Origin: Planctomycetota bacterium
Lineage (GTDB): Bacteria; Planctomycetota; Planctomycetia; Planctomycetales; Planctomycetaceae
Reading direction: 5' to 3'
Assembly (NCBI GenBank): GCA_022600195.1
Contig: JAHZKX010000049.1
Location: forward strand, 79,573-143,572
DNA length: 64,000 nucleotides
A model generated the notes under the pieces. That model did not search any database, was not told where the DNA came from, and saw only the letters and a program-made list of their open reading frames with translations. Below, piece by piece: positions 44,820 to 53,295 of this stretch. The position numbers were made by a program, and so were the translations under genes. Every line of letters starts with the position of its first letter. Position 1 is the stretch's first letter.

Positions 44820-47800
44820 ATGACAGAAAAAAAACTTTCCATTCTCTCAACCGATCAAAAACAGCAGACTGACATCGAACAGGGATTGTATCCTGCGCGA
44901 TGGTGGCATCGTGCGGATGAGAAAATCATCTGCGATTTATGCCCGCGCACCTGTTCTCTGGCAGAAGGTGATCGGGGCTTTTGTTTTGTGCGTCAGAATA
45001 TCGCTGGCGAAATGGCTTTGACCACTTATGGACGCAGCACCGGATTTTGTGTCGATCCCATTGAAAAAAAACCGTTGAATCATTTTTACCCTGGTTCAAG
45101 TGTGCTTTCCTTTGGGACCGCAGGCTGCAATCTGGGCTGTAAGTTTTGCCAGAATTGGGATATTTCCAAATCGCGGGAAATCGAACGTCTCAGTGCCCGC
45201 GCCCTGCCTGAAGAAATCGCCCTGGTAGCTTCTGAGTTAGGATGCCAGAGTGTCGCCTTTACGTACAACGACCCCATTATCTGGGCTGAATATGCGATAG
45301 AAACTTCCAAAGCCTGCCACGCTCAAGGTGTGAAAACAGTCGCCGTCACCGCGGGCTATATTTCTGAATCAGCGAGGGCTGATTTTTTTGAACATATCGA
45401 TGCTGCCAATGTCGATTTGAAAGCGTTCACGGAAGAATTTTACTATCGAACCACTCTATCTCACCTGCAACCTGTCCTGGAAACATTACGTTGGCTCAAG
45501 CATGAAACCGATGTCTGGTTTGAAATCACAAATCTGGTGATTCCGCAGGCGAACGATGATGACGATGAATTTCAAAAGATGTGCGACTGGATTTTGAATG
45601 AAGTCGGCGATGAAGTACCACTTCATTTTTCGGCCTTTCATCCGGACTTCCGCATGCAGGACCGGGGCTCGACTCCGCCTGAAACTTTGATTCGCGCACG
45701 AGATATTGCTTTGAAAACCGGGCTGAAATATGTTTATACCGGTAATGTCAACGACGCCGCGACACAAAGTACTTATTGTCCAAACTGTCAACAGACCCTC
45801 ATCGAACGCAACTGGTATCAGTTGGGAAAATATGCTCTGAACCAAAACTGTTGCGGTTATTGTGGCACTCAAATCTCTGGTGTATTCAGTGACAAACCAG
45901 GAACATGGGGGCAAAAAAGATTGCCCGTAGATATTCAAGATTTTTTAAAAAAACATTCCGGCACGAACTCTCAAAATACTAGACTTCAGAAAGGTTCCTC
46001 GACAATGCAGGGTAACGAATCGCCCCAAAACATCGAACTCACCAGCGAAGATGAGAAAAAAATACTTCAGAAGGCGGCTGCCGTTGTGGTGGGGACAGCG
46101 ACTCAAAACAATCCCACAGACATTGCTCTGGATGAACTCGAAGATACTGTGATCAACGGTGCCTTTGTCAGTCTCAAACGCATGGGGCAATTGCGATCGT
46201 GTTGTGGTAATTTTGGGCAACCGATGCCGCTGGGACAAGCGCTACACCAGGCGGCAATACGCGCTGCCAAAGACGATCCCCGGTTTCCTCCCATTTCCTC
46301 CAGTGAATTATCCCAGCTTGACCTGGAAGTCTGGTTACTATCCGAACTGGAAGAGGTACAGGAACAGGGGGCAGATCGAATCAACGCTGTCACAGTCGGT
46401 CTGCATGGTTTACAGATTCGCGCTGATGGGCGCAGTGGATTATTACTTCCCGGCGTGCCCCTCGATCATGGATGGAACTCGGAAGAGTTCCTGAATCAAA
46501 CCTGTATTAAAGCAGGTCTTCCACCAACCGCCTGGAAAGATGCGGGAACAACATTATTACGTTACCAGGGCATTTCCTGTTCCTCAACATTAGCAGAAAT
46601 GATATCCGAGCCGGTCGAAAATGTTGCCCGACAAATATTGGGACAACGCGAATTTGCACAATATCTTCAATACATACAAACGACGATTGAGGCTTTATTG
46701 AAAGGACAAGTTCCCTCCTACTACTGCCCTGCCGTCTCGGATGCCAACGTTCAGGGTGTGGCGTTGTTATTGAAAAAAACAGATTCGGATGAGGAACTGG
46801 CGCTCTCGAAATGGGCCTTGAAACAATCGTTTCCCATGCAATCAACGGTCTTCTCGCTCTGCCAGCAACTGGCTCAAGTTGTGACAGGTCAAAATCTTCG
46901 TCCGGGTGAATTTCAAGTCAAATTAGTTCTGGCCACTGATCCTGCGATGCATGGAACCGTTGAAAATGCTGACCTCTCGAATTTCAATTCAGAACAACGA
47001 AGTTTAATGCTGATCGAAGGCCAGAAATCCGGGTGGTTCTTCGAACGCAACAAAGATGCAATACAATTACTGGAGCACGCGCAACAGGCTGTGGGAGTGA
47101 CTCAACCAGAGTCAGCACAGGTCTTCAGTATGGCAGTGCAGACAGCGGCAACGCATTTTCAAATAGTGAATCGTCCCCGCAGGGATCCAGGCCCGGCAAT
47201 CAGGCCTACCGGAGTCGCTGGTACGTTTTATCCAACCGATCCGGGAACACTCGAAGCACAACTGGATGACTTGTTCCATGAAGCAGGCAAACCGGAACGC
47301 TGGGCAGCAGCGATGGTCCCGCATGCGGGCTGGATGTATTCCGGAAAAATCGCGGCTGACGTTTTAAAGCGGATCGAATTTCCCTCAAACATTATTGTGA
47401 TTGGCCCGAAACACACTCGTGAGGGAGTCGATTGGGCGGTAGCCCCTCATCACACGTGGGCGCTGCCGAACGGGAATCTGGAATCCAATGTTGATCTGGC
47501 CCAAAAACTTGCGGAAACCATTCCCGGACTGGAATTAGATGCAGCCGCCCATCGGAGTGAACACGCAATTGAAGTGGAGTTACCAATGATTCAAAGGCTG
47601 GCACCCCAAGCACGGGTCGTCGGCATCGCCATCGGTGGCGGGAATTTGAAACGCTGTGAAGCATTTGCCGAAGGATTGGCCAGGGTCATACAGGAACTGG
47701 ATGAGCCACCCCTGCTACTCGTTTCCAGCGATATGAATCACTTTGCCACCGATGCAGAGAACCGTCGCCTGGATGAACTGGCTCTGGAAAAGATGGACGC

Positions 47801-48002
47801 TCTTGATCCGGAAAGCCTGTTCGAGATTGTTCGCGAGCAACATATCTCCATGTGTGGGGTACTGCCAGCAGTGATTGTTATGAAAACACTCCAAAAAATG
47901 GGTAAACTGAGTCGTGTAGAACGAGTTGGTTATGCCACATCGGGAGATATTACGGGAGATCGTTCACGTGTCGTCGGTTATGCCGGGCTCCTGATGAATT
48001 AA
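44820..48002 (+). CDS. Fused AmmeMemoRadiSam protein: AmrS radical SAM + AMMECR1 + unknown domain + MEMO
   Basis: 1060 residues from the ATG at 44820 (another ATG at 44754 adds 22 residues; neither has a clear ribosome site). Residues about 10-370 are the AmmeMemoRadiSam radical SAM enzyme: CDLCPRTCSLAEGDRGFC, then the [4Fe-4S] motif CNLGCKFCQNW, and a C-terminal zinc-ribbon-like part (YCPNC, then CCGYCG). About 400-600 is AMMECR1 (RMGQLRSCCGNFGQPMPLGQALHQAA, then DDPRFPPISSSELSQLDLEVWLLS). About 610-805 matches nothing I know. About 810-1060 is MEMO (RPTGVAGTFYPTDP, MVPHAGWMYSGKIAADVL, IVIGPKHT, SEHAIEVELPMIQRL, LLVSSDMNHFATD). The three proteins are usually separate neighbouring genes; the pathway and substrate are not established. 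Confidence 0.9.
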   Translation: MTEKKLSILSTDQKQQTDIEQGLYPARWWHRADEKIICDLCPRTCSLAEGDRGFCFVRQNIAGEMALTTYGRSTGFCVDPIEKKPLNHFYPGSSVLSFGTAGCNLGCKFCQNWDISKSREIERLSARALPEEIALVASELGCQSVAFTYNDPIIWAEYAIETSKACHAQGVKTVAVTAGYISESARADFFEHIDAANVDLKAFTEEFYYRTTLSHLQPVLETLRWLKHETDVWFEITNLVIPQANDDDDEFQKMCDWILNEVGDEVPLHFSAFHPDFRMQDRGSTPPETLIRARDIALKTGLKYVYTGNVNDAATQSTYCPNCQQTLIERNWYQLGKYALNQNCCGYCGTQISGVFSDKPGTWGQKRLPVDIQDFLKKHSGTNSQNTRLQKGSSTMQGNESPQNIELTSEDEKKILQKAAAVVVGTATQNNPTDIALDELEDTVINGAFVSLKRMGQLRSCCGNFGQPMPLGQALHQAAIRAAKDDPRFPPISSSELSQLDLEVWLLSELEEVQEQGADRINAVTVGLHGLQIRADGRSGLLLPGVPLDHGWNSEEFLNQTCIKAGLPPTAWKDAGTTLLRYQGISCSSTLAEMISEPVENVARQILGQREFAQYLQYIQTTIEALLKGQVPSYYCPAVSDANVQGVALLLKKTDSDEELALSKWALKQSFPMQSTVFSLCQQLAQVVTGQNLRPGEFQVKLVLATDPAMHGTVENADLSNFNSEQRSLMLIEGQKSGWFFERNKDAIQLLEHAQQAVGVTQPESAQVFSMAVQTAATHFQIVNRPRRDPGPAIRPTGVAGTFYPTDPGTLEAQLDDLFHEAGKPERWAAAMVPHAGWMYSGKIAADVLKRIEFPSNIIVIGPKHTREGVDWAVAPHHTWALPNGNLESNVDLAQKLAETIPGLELDAAAHRSEHAIEVELPMIQRLAPQARVVGIAIGGGNLKRCEAFAEGLARVIQELDEPPLLLVSSDMNHFATDAENRRLDELALEKMDALDPESLFEIVREQHISMCGVLPAVIVMKTLQKMGKLSRVERVGYATSGDITGDRSRVVGYAGLLMN

Positions 48003-48146
48003 ACCCGGCCAGATTGATGTGACGGTCAGGATTCAAAGGAATCACAAAAATTGATGGTGACCGATTCACCCGTTTTCTACTAAAATCCCGGCACTGTTAC
48101 TTTTAGTTATTTAAAGTGTGTGCCAGCGGAATCGGAGTCCCCTGTT

Positions 48147-50060
48147 ATGTCTATTGGTCGAATTTCATTATTCACTGTATTTGCGCTTCTCATTTGGTTT
48201 TCTAATTCACTTTCAGCGGCGGATGCCCCTTCTGTCGAGTTGGCGTTGACGTTCCAGCCCATTCAGAAAGACATAGAAATCGAAATTCCGGAGAAAGCGG
48301 AGTATAGCCGTTGTAAGGTCGAAGTCGAGCAGAACAAAAAGAGTTCCGGCTGGATTGTTTATGGCCCCAATGGTCAGGTCTTGCGACGTTTCGTCGACAC
48401 GAATGGGGATAATGTAGTCGATCAATGGCGCTACTTTAATCGAGGTCTGGAAGTCTACCGTGATATCGATACCAACTTTAATAATAAGGTTGATGGATCT
48501 CGCTGGATGAATCTGGCGGGAACACGCTGGGGCATTGATCGTGACGAAGACGGCACAATTGATGAATGGAAAATGATTTCTGCCGAAGAAGTCACCCGAG
48601 TCGCGATCGCAGCATTAGCAAAAAATGACACGAATGCATTCAAGACATTAATGATCACCGAGAAAGAGTTGACCGATTCAGGTATCAAAAATCCTTATGC
48701 AGATAAAATTCGCGAATCAGTAAAAGGGGCTACAAAAGAAATCCCCATCATGCTGACCAAAACCAAAATGCTCACTCCTGAAACAGTTTGGGTGCGATTC
48801 GATGGTTCCATGCCGGGATTGATTCCCGCCGACGATGTAAAAACCGATAAAGATTTGCACGTCTTCGAAAATGTAATGGCCATCGTTGACACCAAAGGTA
48901 AAAGTGGACTGATTCAATTTGGTGAACTGATTCGTGTTGGTAACTCCTGGAGACTGACACAAGTACCTCTGCCCATTGAAGGCGAGTCAATGCAGGTGAC
49001 TGAAGGCGGAATTCTGATGCAGCCTGTGGCTGGGAATTCAACGCTGCCCACCAATAGCACCGTCGGACTTTCGAAACAGATGCAGGGCTTGCTGGATGAA
49101 CTTCAGAAACTCGATCAAAACAGTCCTACCCCGGACAAAGGTGCCCAGGCAATTTCCAAATACAACACAGAGCGTGTTGTCATTATCGAAAAGCTGATTG
49201 CCGCTGCTAAAAATGATGATGATCGTGCCCAGTGGACGCGGCAGATGGTCGATGGTCTGGCGGCAGCCGTACAAACAGTCGGTTACAAAGACGGATTAAA
49301 ACAGCTGCAGGCGATTCGGGATCAGGTCCAGAAAAGTTCACAGGACCAGGATCTGGTGGCTTATGTCACTTACCGTACGCTACTGGCGGATTACAGTTCG
49401 CAGTTGCAATCAACACAAAGTGAAAAGCTCCGCGACGTGCAAACATGGTGGCTGAAACAGTTGGAAGACTTTATCAAGAAGTATCCCAACTCAGACGATT
49501 CGGCGGAAGCGATGTTACAATTGGCGGTGACTCAGGAATTCAGCGGGAAAGTCGCAGAATCCAAAAAATGGTACACGAAGCTGGTAGAAAATCATGGGAA
49601 GTCAGAAGCGGGAACACGTGGCGCTGGCGCGTTACGTCGAATGAACCTGGCAGGTAAAAATCTTGAATTAACCGGATCCTCTCTAGCCGGAGGCAGCATT
49701 GATGCCAAGCAGTATCAGGGCAAAGCTCTGCTGGTCATTTTCTGGTCGAGTTGGTGCAAACCATGCACGGAAGATTTGCCACAAATTCAGGAGATTTACA
49801 GTAAATATCATAGCCAGGGCTTTGATGTGCTGGGGATCAATCTCGACGCCACAGCCGATCTGGCAGAAACCTATATCAAACAACACAAAATCGCCTGGTC
49901 TCATATTCACGAAGAGGGTGGTCTGGAAAGCGCACCGGCTCGTGACTTTGGTGTGATCTCTTTACCCACAATGTTTCTTGTGGATAAATCGGGCAAGGTT
50001 GTGAATCGGAGTGCAACAGTGTCAGATCTCAAAAAAGCACTTCCAGACCTGCTGAAATAA
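48147..50060 (+). CDS. Exported TlpA-like thioredoxin with Asp-rich Ca-binding-like loops
   Basis: 637 residues from the ATG at 48147; an upstream GTG at 48120 only adds residues before a signal peptide (SLFTVFALLIWFSNSLSAAD). Residues about 75-140 carry three spaced Asp/Asn-rich loops followed by an aromatic pattern (DTNGDNVVDQW, DTNFNNKVDGSRW, DRDEDGTIDEW), like single EF-hand or thrombospondin-3 calcium loops. A middle region of about 350 residues is helical, with TPR-like segments near the end (DSAEAMLQLAVTQEFSGKVAESKKWY). The C-terminus (about 505-637) is a TlpA/ResA thioredoxin fold with FWSSWCKPCTEDLPQIQEIY (CxxC) and SLPTMFLVDKSG (cis-proline). It likely works as an extracytoplasmic thiol reductant; its partner is unknown. 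Confidence 0.87.
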   Translation: MSIGRISLFTVFALLIWFSNSLSAADAPSVELALTFQPIQKDIEIEIPEKAEYSRCKVEVEQNKKSSGWIVYGPNGQVLRRFVDTNGDNVVDQWRYFNRGLEVYRDIDTNFNNKVDGSRWMNLAGTRWGIDRDEDGTIDEWKMISAEEVTRVAIAALAKNDTNAFKTLMITEKELTDSGIKNPYADKIRESVKGATKEIPIMLTKTKMLTPETVWVRFDGSMPGLIPADDVKTDKDLHVFENVMAIVDTKGKSGLIQFGELIRVGNSWRLTQVPLPIEGESMQVTEGGILMQPVAGNSTLPTNSTVGLSKQMQGLLDELQKLDQNSPTPDKGAQAISKYNTERVVIIEKLIAAAKNDDDRAQWTRQMVDGLAAAVQTVGYKDGLKQLQAIRDQVQKSSQDQDLVAYVTYRTLLADYSSQLQSTQSEKLRDVQTWWLKQLEDFIKKYPNSDDSAEAMLQLAVTQEFSGKVAESKKWYTKLVENHGKSEAGTRGAGALRRMNLAGKNLELTGSSLAGGSIDAKQYQGKALLVIFWSSWCKPCTEDLPQIQEIYSKYHSQGFDVLGINLDATADLAETYIKQHKIAWSHIHEEGGLESAPARDFGVISLPTMFLVDKSGKVVNRSATVSDLKKALPDLLK

Positions 50061-50067
50061 AGAAACT

Positions 50068-50811
50068 TCAGGACAGGGAGAGAACGGCTTCTTTCCCGAT
50101 GCGACCATCGTGCAACGCAGAGGCGACGAGCACACCGTCCGCGCCTGATTCTGCCTGTGCTGTCAAATCGTCTCTGTTTCGAATGCCTCCCCCCGTAATC
50201 AATTTCAATTCGGGATGAAGGCTGCGTAATGTGCGGCACAGGGTCTCTGTCCCGGTTCCCTGCCCTGTTCCCACTTGCGCCAGATCCAGCAAAATCATCT
50301 GCTGAATTCCCTGCTGAATACTTAGTTCTGCAATTTTTAAAGGATCATTAATCAACGCGAACTCGTTCTCAGGTGAATGACTGACAAGGGGTTTACCCTG
50401 TTTCAGATCGAGGCTGAAAACCGTTTGCGGCGCACCCCACTGTTGCACGAGTTTTCCCAATTCATGTGATGCGCTCAGAGTTTCCAGACCGGCAACGACG
50501 GAAATGCCCGGCCTGGAATTGAGACACGTACTATCACTGGCACAACGAAGACCGCAATCCAGCAGAAATCTGAACCCGGCCTCCCGTAAACTGTCATAAA
50601 GATGCAGATTGAGTTTTCCCTGCAGGATGGCATCCAGATCAGCCACATAAAATTCAGAGAAATCAAATTCGTCGCGTAAAGCACAGGCAACCTCGAGGGG
50701 CTGGCTGGACTGCGTTAAACGACTCTGGATGGGCCGATAATCATCACGCTGGCCTGCAATTCCGCGTACCACTGTTTGATTGAGAATATCCAGAACAGGA
50801 ATAATTTTCAT
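50068..50811 (-). CDS. HisA-like TIM-barrel protein
   Basis: 247 residues of the HisA/HisF family. It starts MKIIPVLDILNQTVVRG, where Asp8 matches the first catalytic Asp of HisA, and TVFSLDLKQGKPL carries an Asp at the position of the second. The C-terminal phosphate-binding loops GGGIRNRDDL and GADGVLVASALHDG are also present, as is FYVADLDAIL. Yet the middle is unlike true HisA, and no other histidine gene is nearby. HisA-like paralogues of this kind occur in methanogens and in C1-metabolising bacteria including planctomycetes, where they are linked to (methano)pterin cofactor genes. That link is inference here. It converges with the TlpA-like gene, only seven bases apart, and is divergent from a GNAT gene. 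Confidence 0.8.
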   Translation of the reverse strand: MKIIPVLDILNQTVVRGIAGQRDDYRPIQSRLTQSSQPLEVACALRDEFDFSEFYVADLDAILQGKLNLHLYDSLREAGFRFLLDCGLRCASDSTCLNSRPGISVVAGLETLSASHELGKLVQQWGAPQTVFSLDLKQGKPLVSHSPENEFALINDPLKIAELSIQQGIQQMILLDLAQVGTGQGTGTETLCRTLRSLHPELKLITGGGIRNRDDLTAQAESGADGVLVASALHDGRIGKEAVLSLS

Positions 50812-51012
50812 TGATGGCGTTTCGTATTACTGTTTGACTCAAAAAATGAAATCTTGATTAATGACGGACTCAGAAGAAACGAGCGGAGAGCCAGTCGTCC
50901 CGAAAAAACAGCTCCCTTCTTACCGGATTTCTGATTAAAATAGCAGCTTCAAAATAAAAGAGAGATTTCCCTCAGGCAACATTACTCGATTCCCAAGTGA
51001 AAAGACAATCCA

Positions 51013-51489
51013 ATGCAGATATTCGAAGCAGATCTGACAATTCCGGAACATGCCCAAGCCGTTGTGTTTTTGTTGAACAGTTATGCCTGTAGTCCCGAAG
51101 GGGGCGAGAAACCATTGCCGGATATTGTCCAACGTGACCTCGCCAGCATTTTGCATCAACGTTCTGACACTGTGGTTTTACTGGCGTTTAAAAATGATCA
51201 GCCGGCAGGTCTTGTCATTTGTATGGAAGGCTTTACCACGTTCGCCTGTAAACCATTATTAAATATTCACGATGTGTTCATTGCAGATGAATATCGGGGA
51301 CAGGGGCTCTGTCGACAATTATTCGATCGTGTTGAGAGCATTGCCAAAACTCGCGGATGCTGTAAACTCACACTGGAAGTCCTGGAAGGGAATCACAGAG
51401 CCTGTGGCGCTTATAAGAAATTGGGATTCTCCGGATTTGAACTGGACCCGCAAATGGGGCAGGCGCTCTTCTGGGAAAAGAAACTCTAA
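51013..51489 (+). CDS. GNAT-family N-acetyltransferase
   Basis: 158 residues, cytoplasmic. The GNAT fold is seen from ADLTIPEHAQAVVFLLNSYA at the start through VVLLAFKNDQPAGLVICMEGF (strands 2-4 with a central beta pair), the acetyl-CoA loop VFIADEYRGQGLCRQLFDRVESIAKTRG (R/Q-x-x-G-x-G/A pattern as RGQGLC), and LTLEVLEGNHRACGAYKKLGFSGFEL. The ending LFWEKKL is typical of small-molecule acetyltransferases. Substrate unknown. A PfkB kinase gene follows 38 bases downstream on the same strand, suggesting one transcript. Confidence 0.9.
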   Translation: MQIFEADLTIPEHAQAVVFLLNSYACSPEGGEKPLPDIVQRDLASILHQRSDTVVLLAFKNDQPAGLVICMEGFTTFACKPLLNIHDVFIADEYRGQGLCRQLFDRVESIAKTRGCCKLTLEVLEGNHRACGAYKKLGFSGFELDPQMGQALFWEKKL

Positions 51490-51527
51490 CGGTTCCGAGA
51501 TCACTCAAAAAATAAAGCAGTCCGTTT

Positions 51528-52448
51528 ATGAACTATGATGTCGTCGGGTTAGGTACGGTTGTGGTGGATCATCTGGTCCTGCTCGCTCAGCACCCCACCC
51601 AGGATGCCAAAACCAATATTATTAGCGACGCCTATCAGGTCGGTGGACCGGTTCCCACAGCGCAGGTTCTACTCAGTCGATTCGGTAAGCGTAACGCGTT
51701 CATCGGCAGTTGGGGCGATGATCAATATGGTCCCATGATTGAACAGGATCTGAAAGCGGAACATCTCGATCTCACGGCCAGCCGCCTGTTGCCGGGAACC
51801 CGTTCCGGTTATGCACAGGTCTGGATTGACGAACAGGCAGAGACACGTACGATTGCCTGCTATCGACCAGAACACTGGTTACAGCCGCACGAACTGGATA
51901 CGGCACTTATTCAACAGGCCAAAGCCGTCCACCTGGATGGCTGGCCTCAGGAAACCTGTCTGCAGGCAGCTCAGCTCGCGCGACAGGCGGGTGTCAAAGT
52001 CTGTCTGGATGCGGGTTCGTTAAAACCGGGAATGTCAGACTTGATTTCCTATCTGAATGTGATGAACTGTCCTCGTCGCTTCATCACGGAATATCTGGAT
52101 ACGGACGACATTCACGCTGCTGGAAAAACGTTACTGCAACAGGGGCCCGAGATAGTGACGATTACAGATGGCAGACGTGGCGCCTGGCTTTTTTCATCAG
52201 CGGGCAGCCTGCATTGCGAAGCTCTGCCCGTTTTGTCGCTCGACACGACAGGTGCGGGAGATGTCTTCTCTGGCGCTTTGCTCTATGGAATCCTGGAAGC
52301 GTGGCCCCTGGATCGTGTTCTGAAATTTGCCTGCGTGACAGCAGCCTTGAAATGCGAACGGCTGGGAAACCGGGACGCCCTTCCCACACTGTCAGAGATC
52401 GAAGCGATTTTACAGACTAAGGAGCTGCGTCTTTCACAATCGGATTGA
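51528..52448 (+). CDS. PfkB-family carbohydrate kinase
   Basis: 306 residues of the ribokinase/PfkB family. The N-terminal GLGTVVVDHLVLLAQHP and QVGGPVPTAQVLLSRFG match PfkB signature 1 (substrate side), and LDTTGAGDVFSGALLYG is signature 2, with the catalytic aspartate in GAGD and the anion hole beside it. VTITDGRRGAWLFSS is the usual preceding strand and turn. The substrate (ribose, fructose, adenosine or another) cannot be told. It follows a GNAT gene by 38 bases. Its last 32 bases overlap the end of the converging FAH-family gene, so the two coding ends are antisense to each other. Confidence 0.92.
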   Translation: MNYDVVGLGTVVVDHLVLLAQHPTQDAKTNIISDAYQVGGPVPTAQVLLSRFGKRNAFIGSWGDDQYGPMIEQDLKAEHLDLTASRLLPGTRSGYAQVWIDEQAETRTIACYRPEHWLQPHELDTALIQQAKAVHLDGWPQETCLQAAQLARQAGVKVCLDAGSLKPGMSDLISYLNVMNCPRRFITEYLDTDDIHAAGKTLLQQGPEIVTITDGRRGAWLFSSAGSLHCEALPVLSLDTTGAGDVFSGALLYGILEAWPLDRVLKFACVTAALKCERLGNRDALPTLSEIEAILQTKELRLSQSD

Positions 52449-53295
52449 TCAGCGTCCCAATCCCACTGATATCAATCGAGACGATATCGCGGTCTTCGAG
52501 CGAGAATTCATCGGGGGGAACAATTCCGGTGCCCGTCAACAAAATTGCACCGCTGGGGAAATCGTTTTCTATTCCTAACCAGCTAATCAGATCTTCCAGA
52601 TCTCGTGCCATCTCTCCAATCGACGTTTCTCCCTGAAAAACTTCTTCTCCGCTCCGTTCAATAACCAGCTTAATTTTCGTAGCTTCTCGTGGCAAAGGTT
52701 CTTGATGTAAAAGAATGCAAGGTCCCAGACCGCAACACTGTTTGTAGAATTTGGCCTGTGGCAGGTACAACGGATTTTCACCTTCGATGTCGCGGGCCGA
52801 CATGTCATTGCCGACGGTGTAGCCCACTAATCTTAAATCGGGAGAAACCACTAAAGCCAACTCGGGTTCAGGCACTGACCATTGGCTGTCATAACGCACA
52901 CGCACCGGTTGATTCGGTCCACAGACCCGGTTCGGTGTCGCCTTGAAAAAAAGTTCTGGACGGTCGGCTGTATATACCTGATCGTAGTGAGAGGCGGCGG
53001 CTTCGGATTCTTCCATCCGCGCCACCTGACTGCGCTTGTAAGTCACACCGGCGGCCCAGACTTCCTGCTGATCAAGGGGCGCCAGAAATTCCAGCTGATT
53101 GAAGGGAACCGGAGGCAGCTCGGTATCGACCAGAAATTTCGACAGCCCAACCGGATCCGGAGCGTACAGGATATCCGACATTCTGTGACAACTGTCGACT
53201 TGAGATAAATCCAGAAGCTGAACGGTATTCTCTTCCACAATGGCGATATGCCGTTCTCCGTTTGATAATAAAACTTTCGCGAGTTTCATCTTCAT
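52417..53295 (-). CDS. Fumarylacetoacetate hydrolase (FAH) family protein
   Basis: 292 residues. The FAH fold covers about 90-285: VWAAGVTYKRSQVARMEE, PELFFKATPNRVCGPNQPVRV, WSVPEPELALVVSPDLRLVGYTVGNDMSARDIEGEN with the metal ligands E..E (PEPELAL) and the following D (NDMSARD), YKQCCGLGPCILL and FPSGAILLTGTGIVPPDEFSL. Members hydrolyse or decarboxylate 2-keto acids from aromatic or sugar degradation, or oxaloacetate; closer function is not clear. The protein starts with MKMKLAKV. Its ATG overlaps the stop of the pseudouridine synthase gene by one base (TAATG arrangement), so translation is coupled to a housekeeping gene. It converges on pfkB. Confidence 0.92.
   Translation of the reverse strand: MKMKLAKVLLSNGERHIAIVEENTVQLLDLSQVDSCHRMSDILYAPDPVGLSKFLVDTELPPVPFNQLEFLAPLDQQEVWAAGVTYKRSQVARMEESEAAASHYDQVYTADRPELFFKATPNRVCGPNQPVRVRYDSQWSVPEPELALVVSPDLRLVGYTVGNDMSARDIEGENPLYLPQAKFYKQCCGLGPCILLHQEPLPREATKIKLVIERSGEEVFQGETSIGEMARDLEDLISWLGIENDFPSGAILLTGTGIVPPDEFSLEDRDIVSIDISGIGTLINPIVKDAAP

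Noticed and set aside
50068..50811. Calling the HisA-like gene true hisA of histidine synthesis
   Set aside because: No his genes nearby and the mid-region is divergent; a paralogue with another job is more likely.
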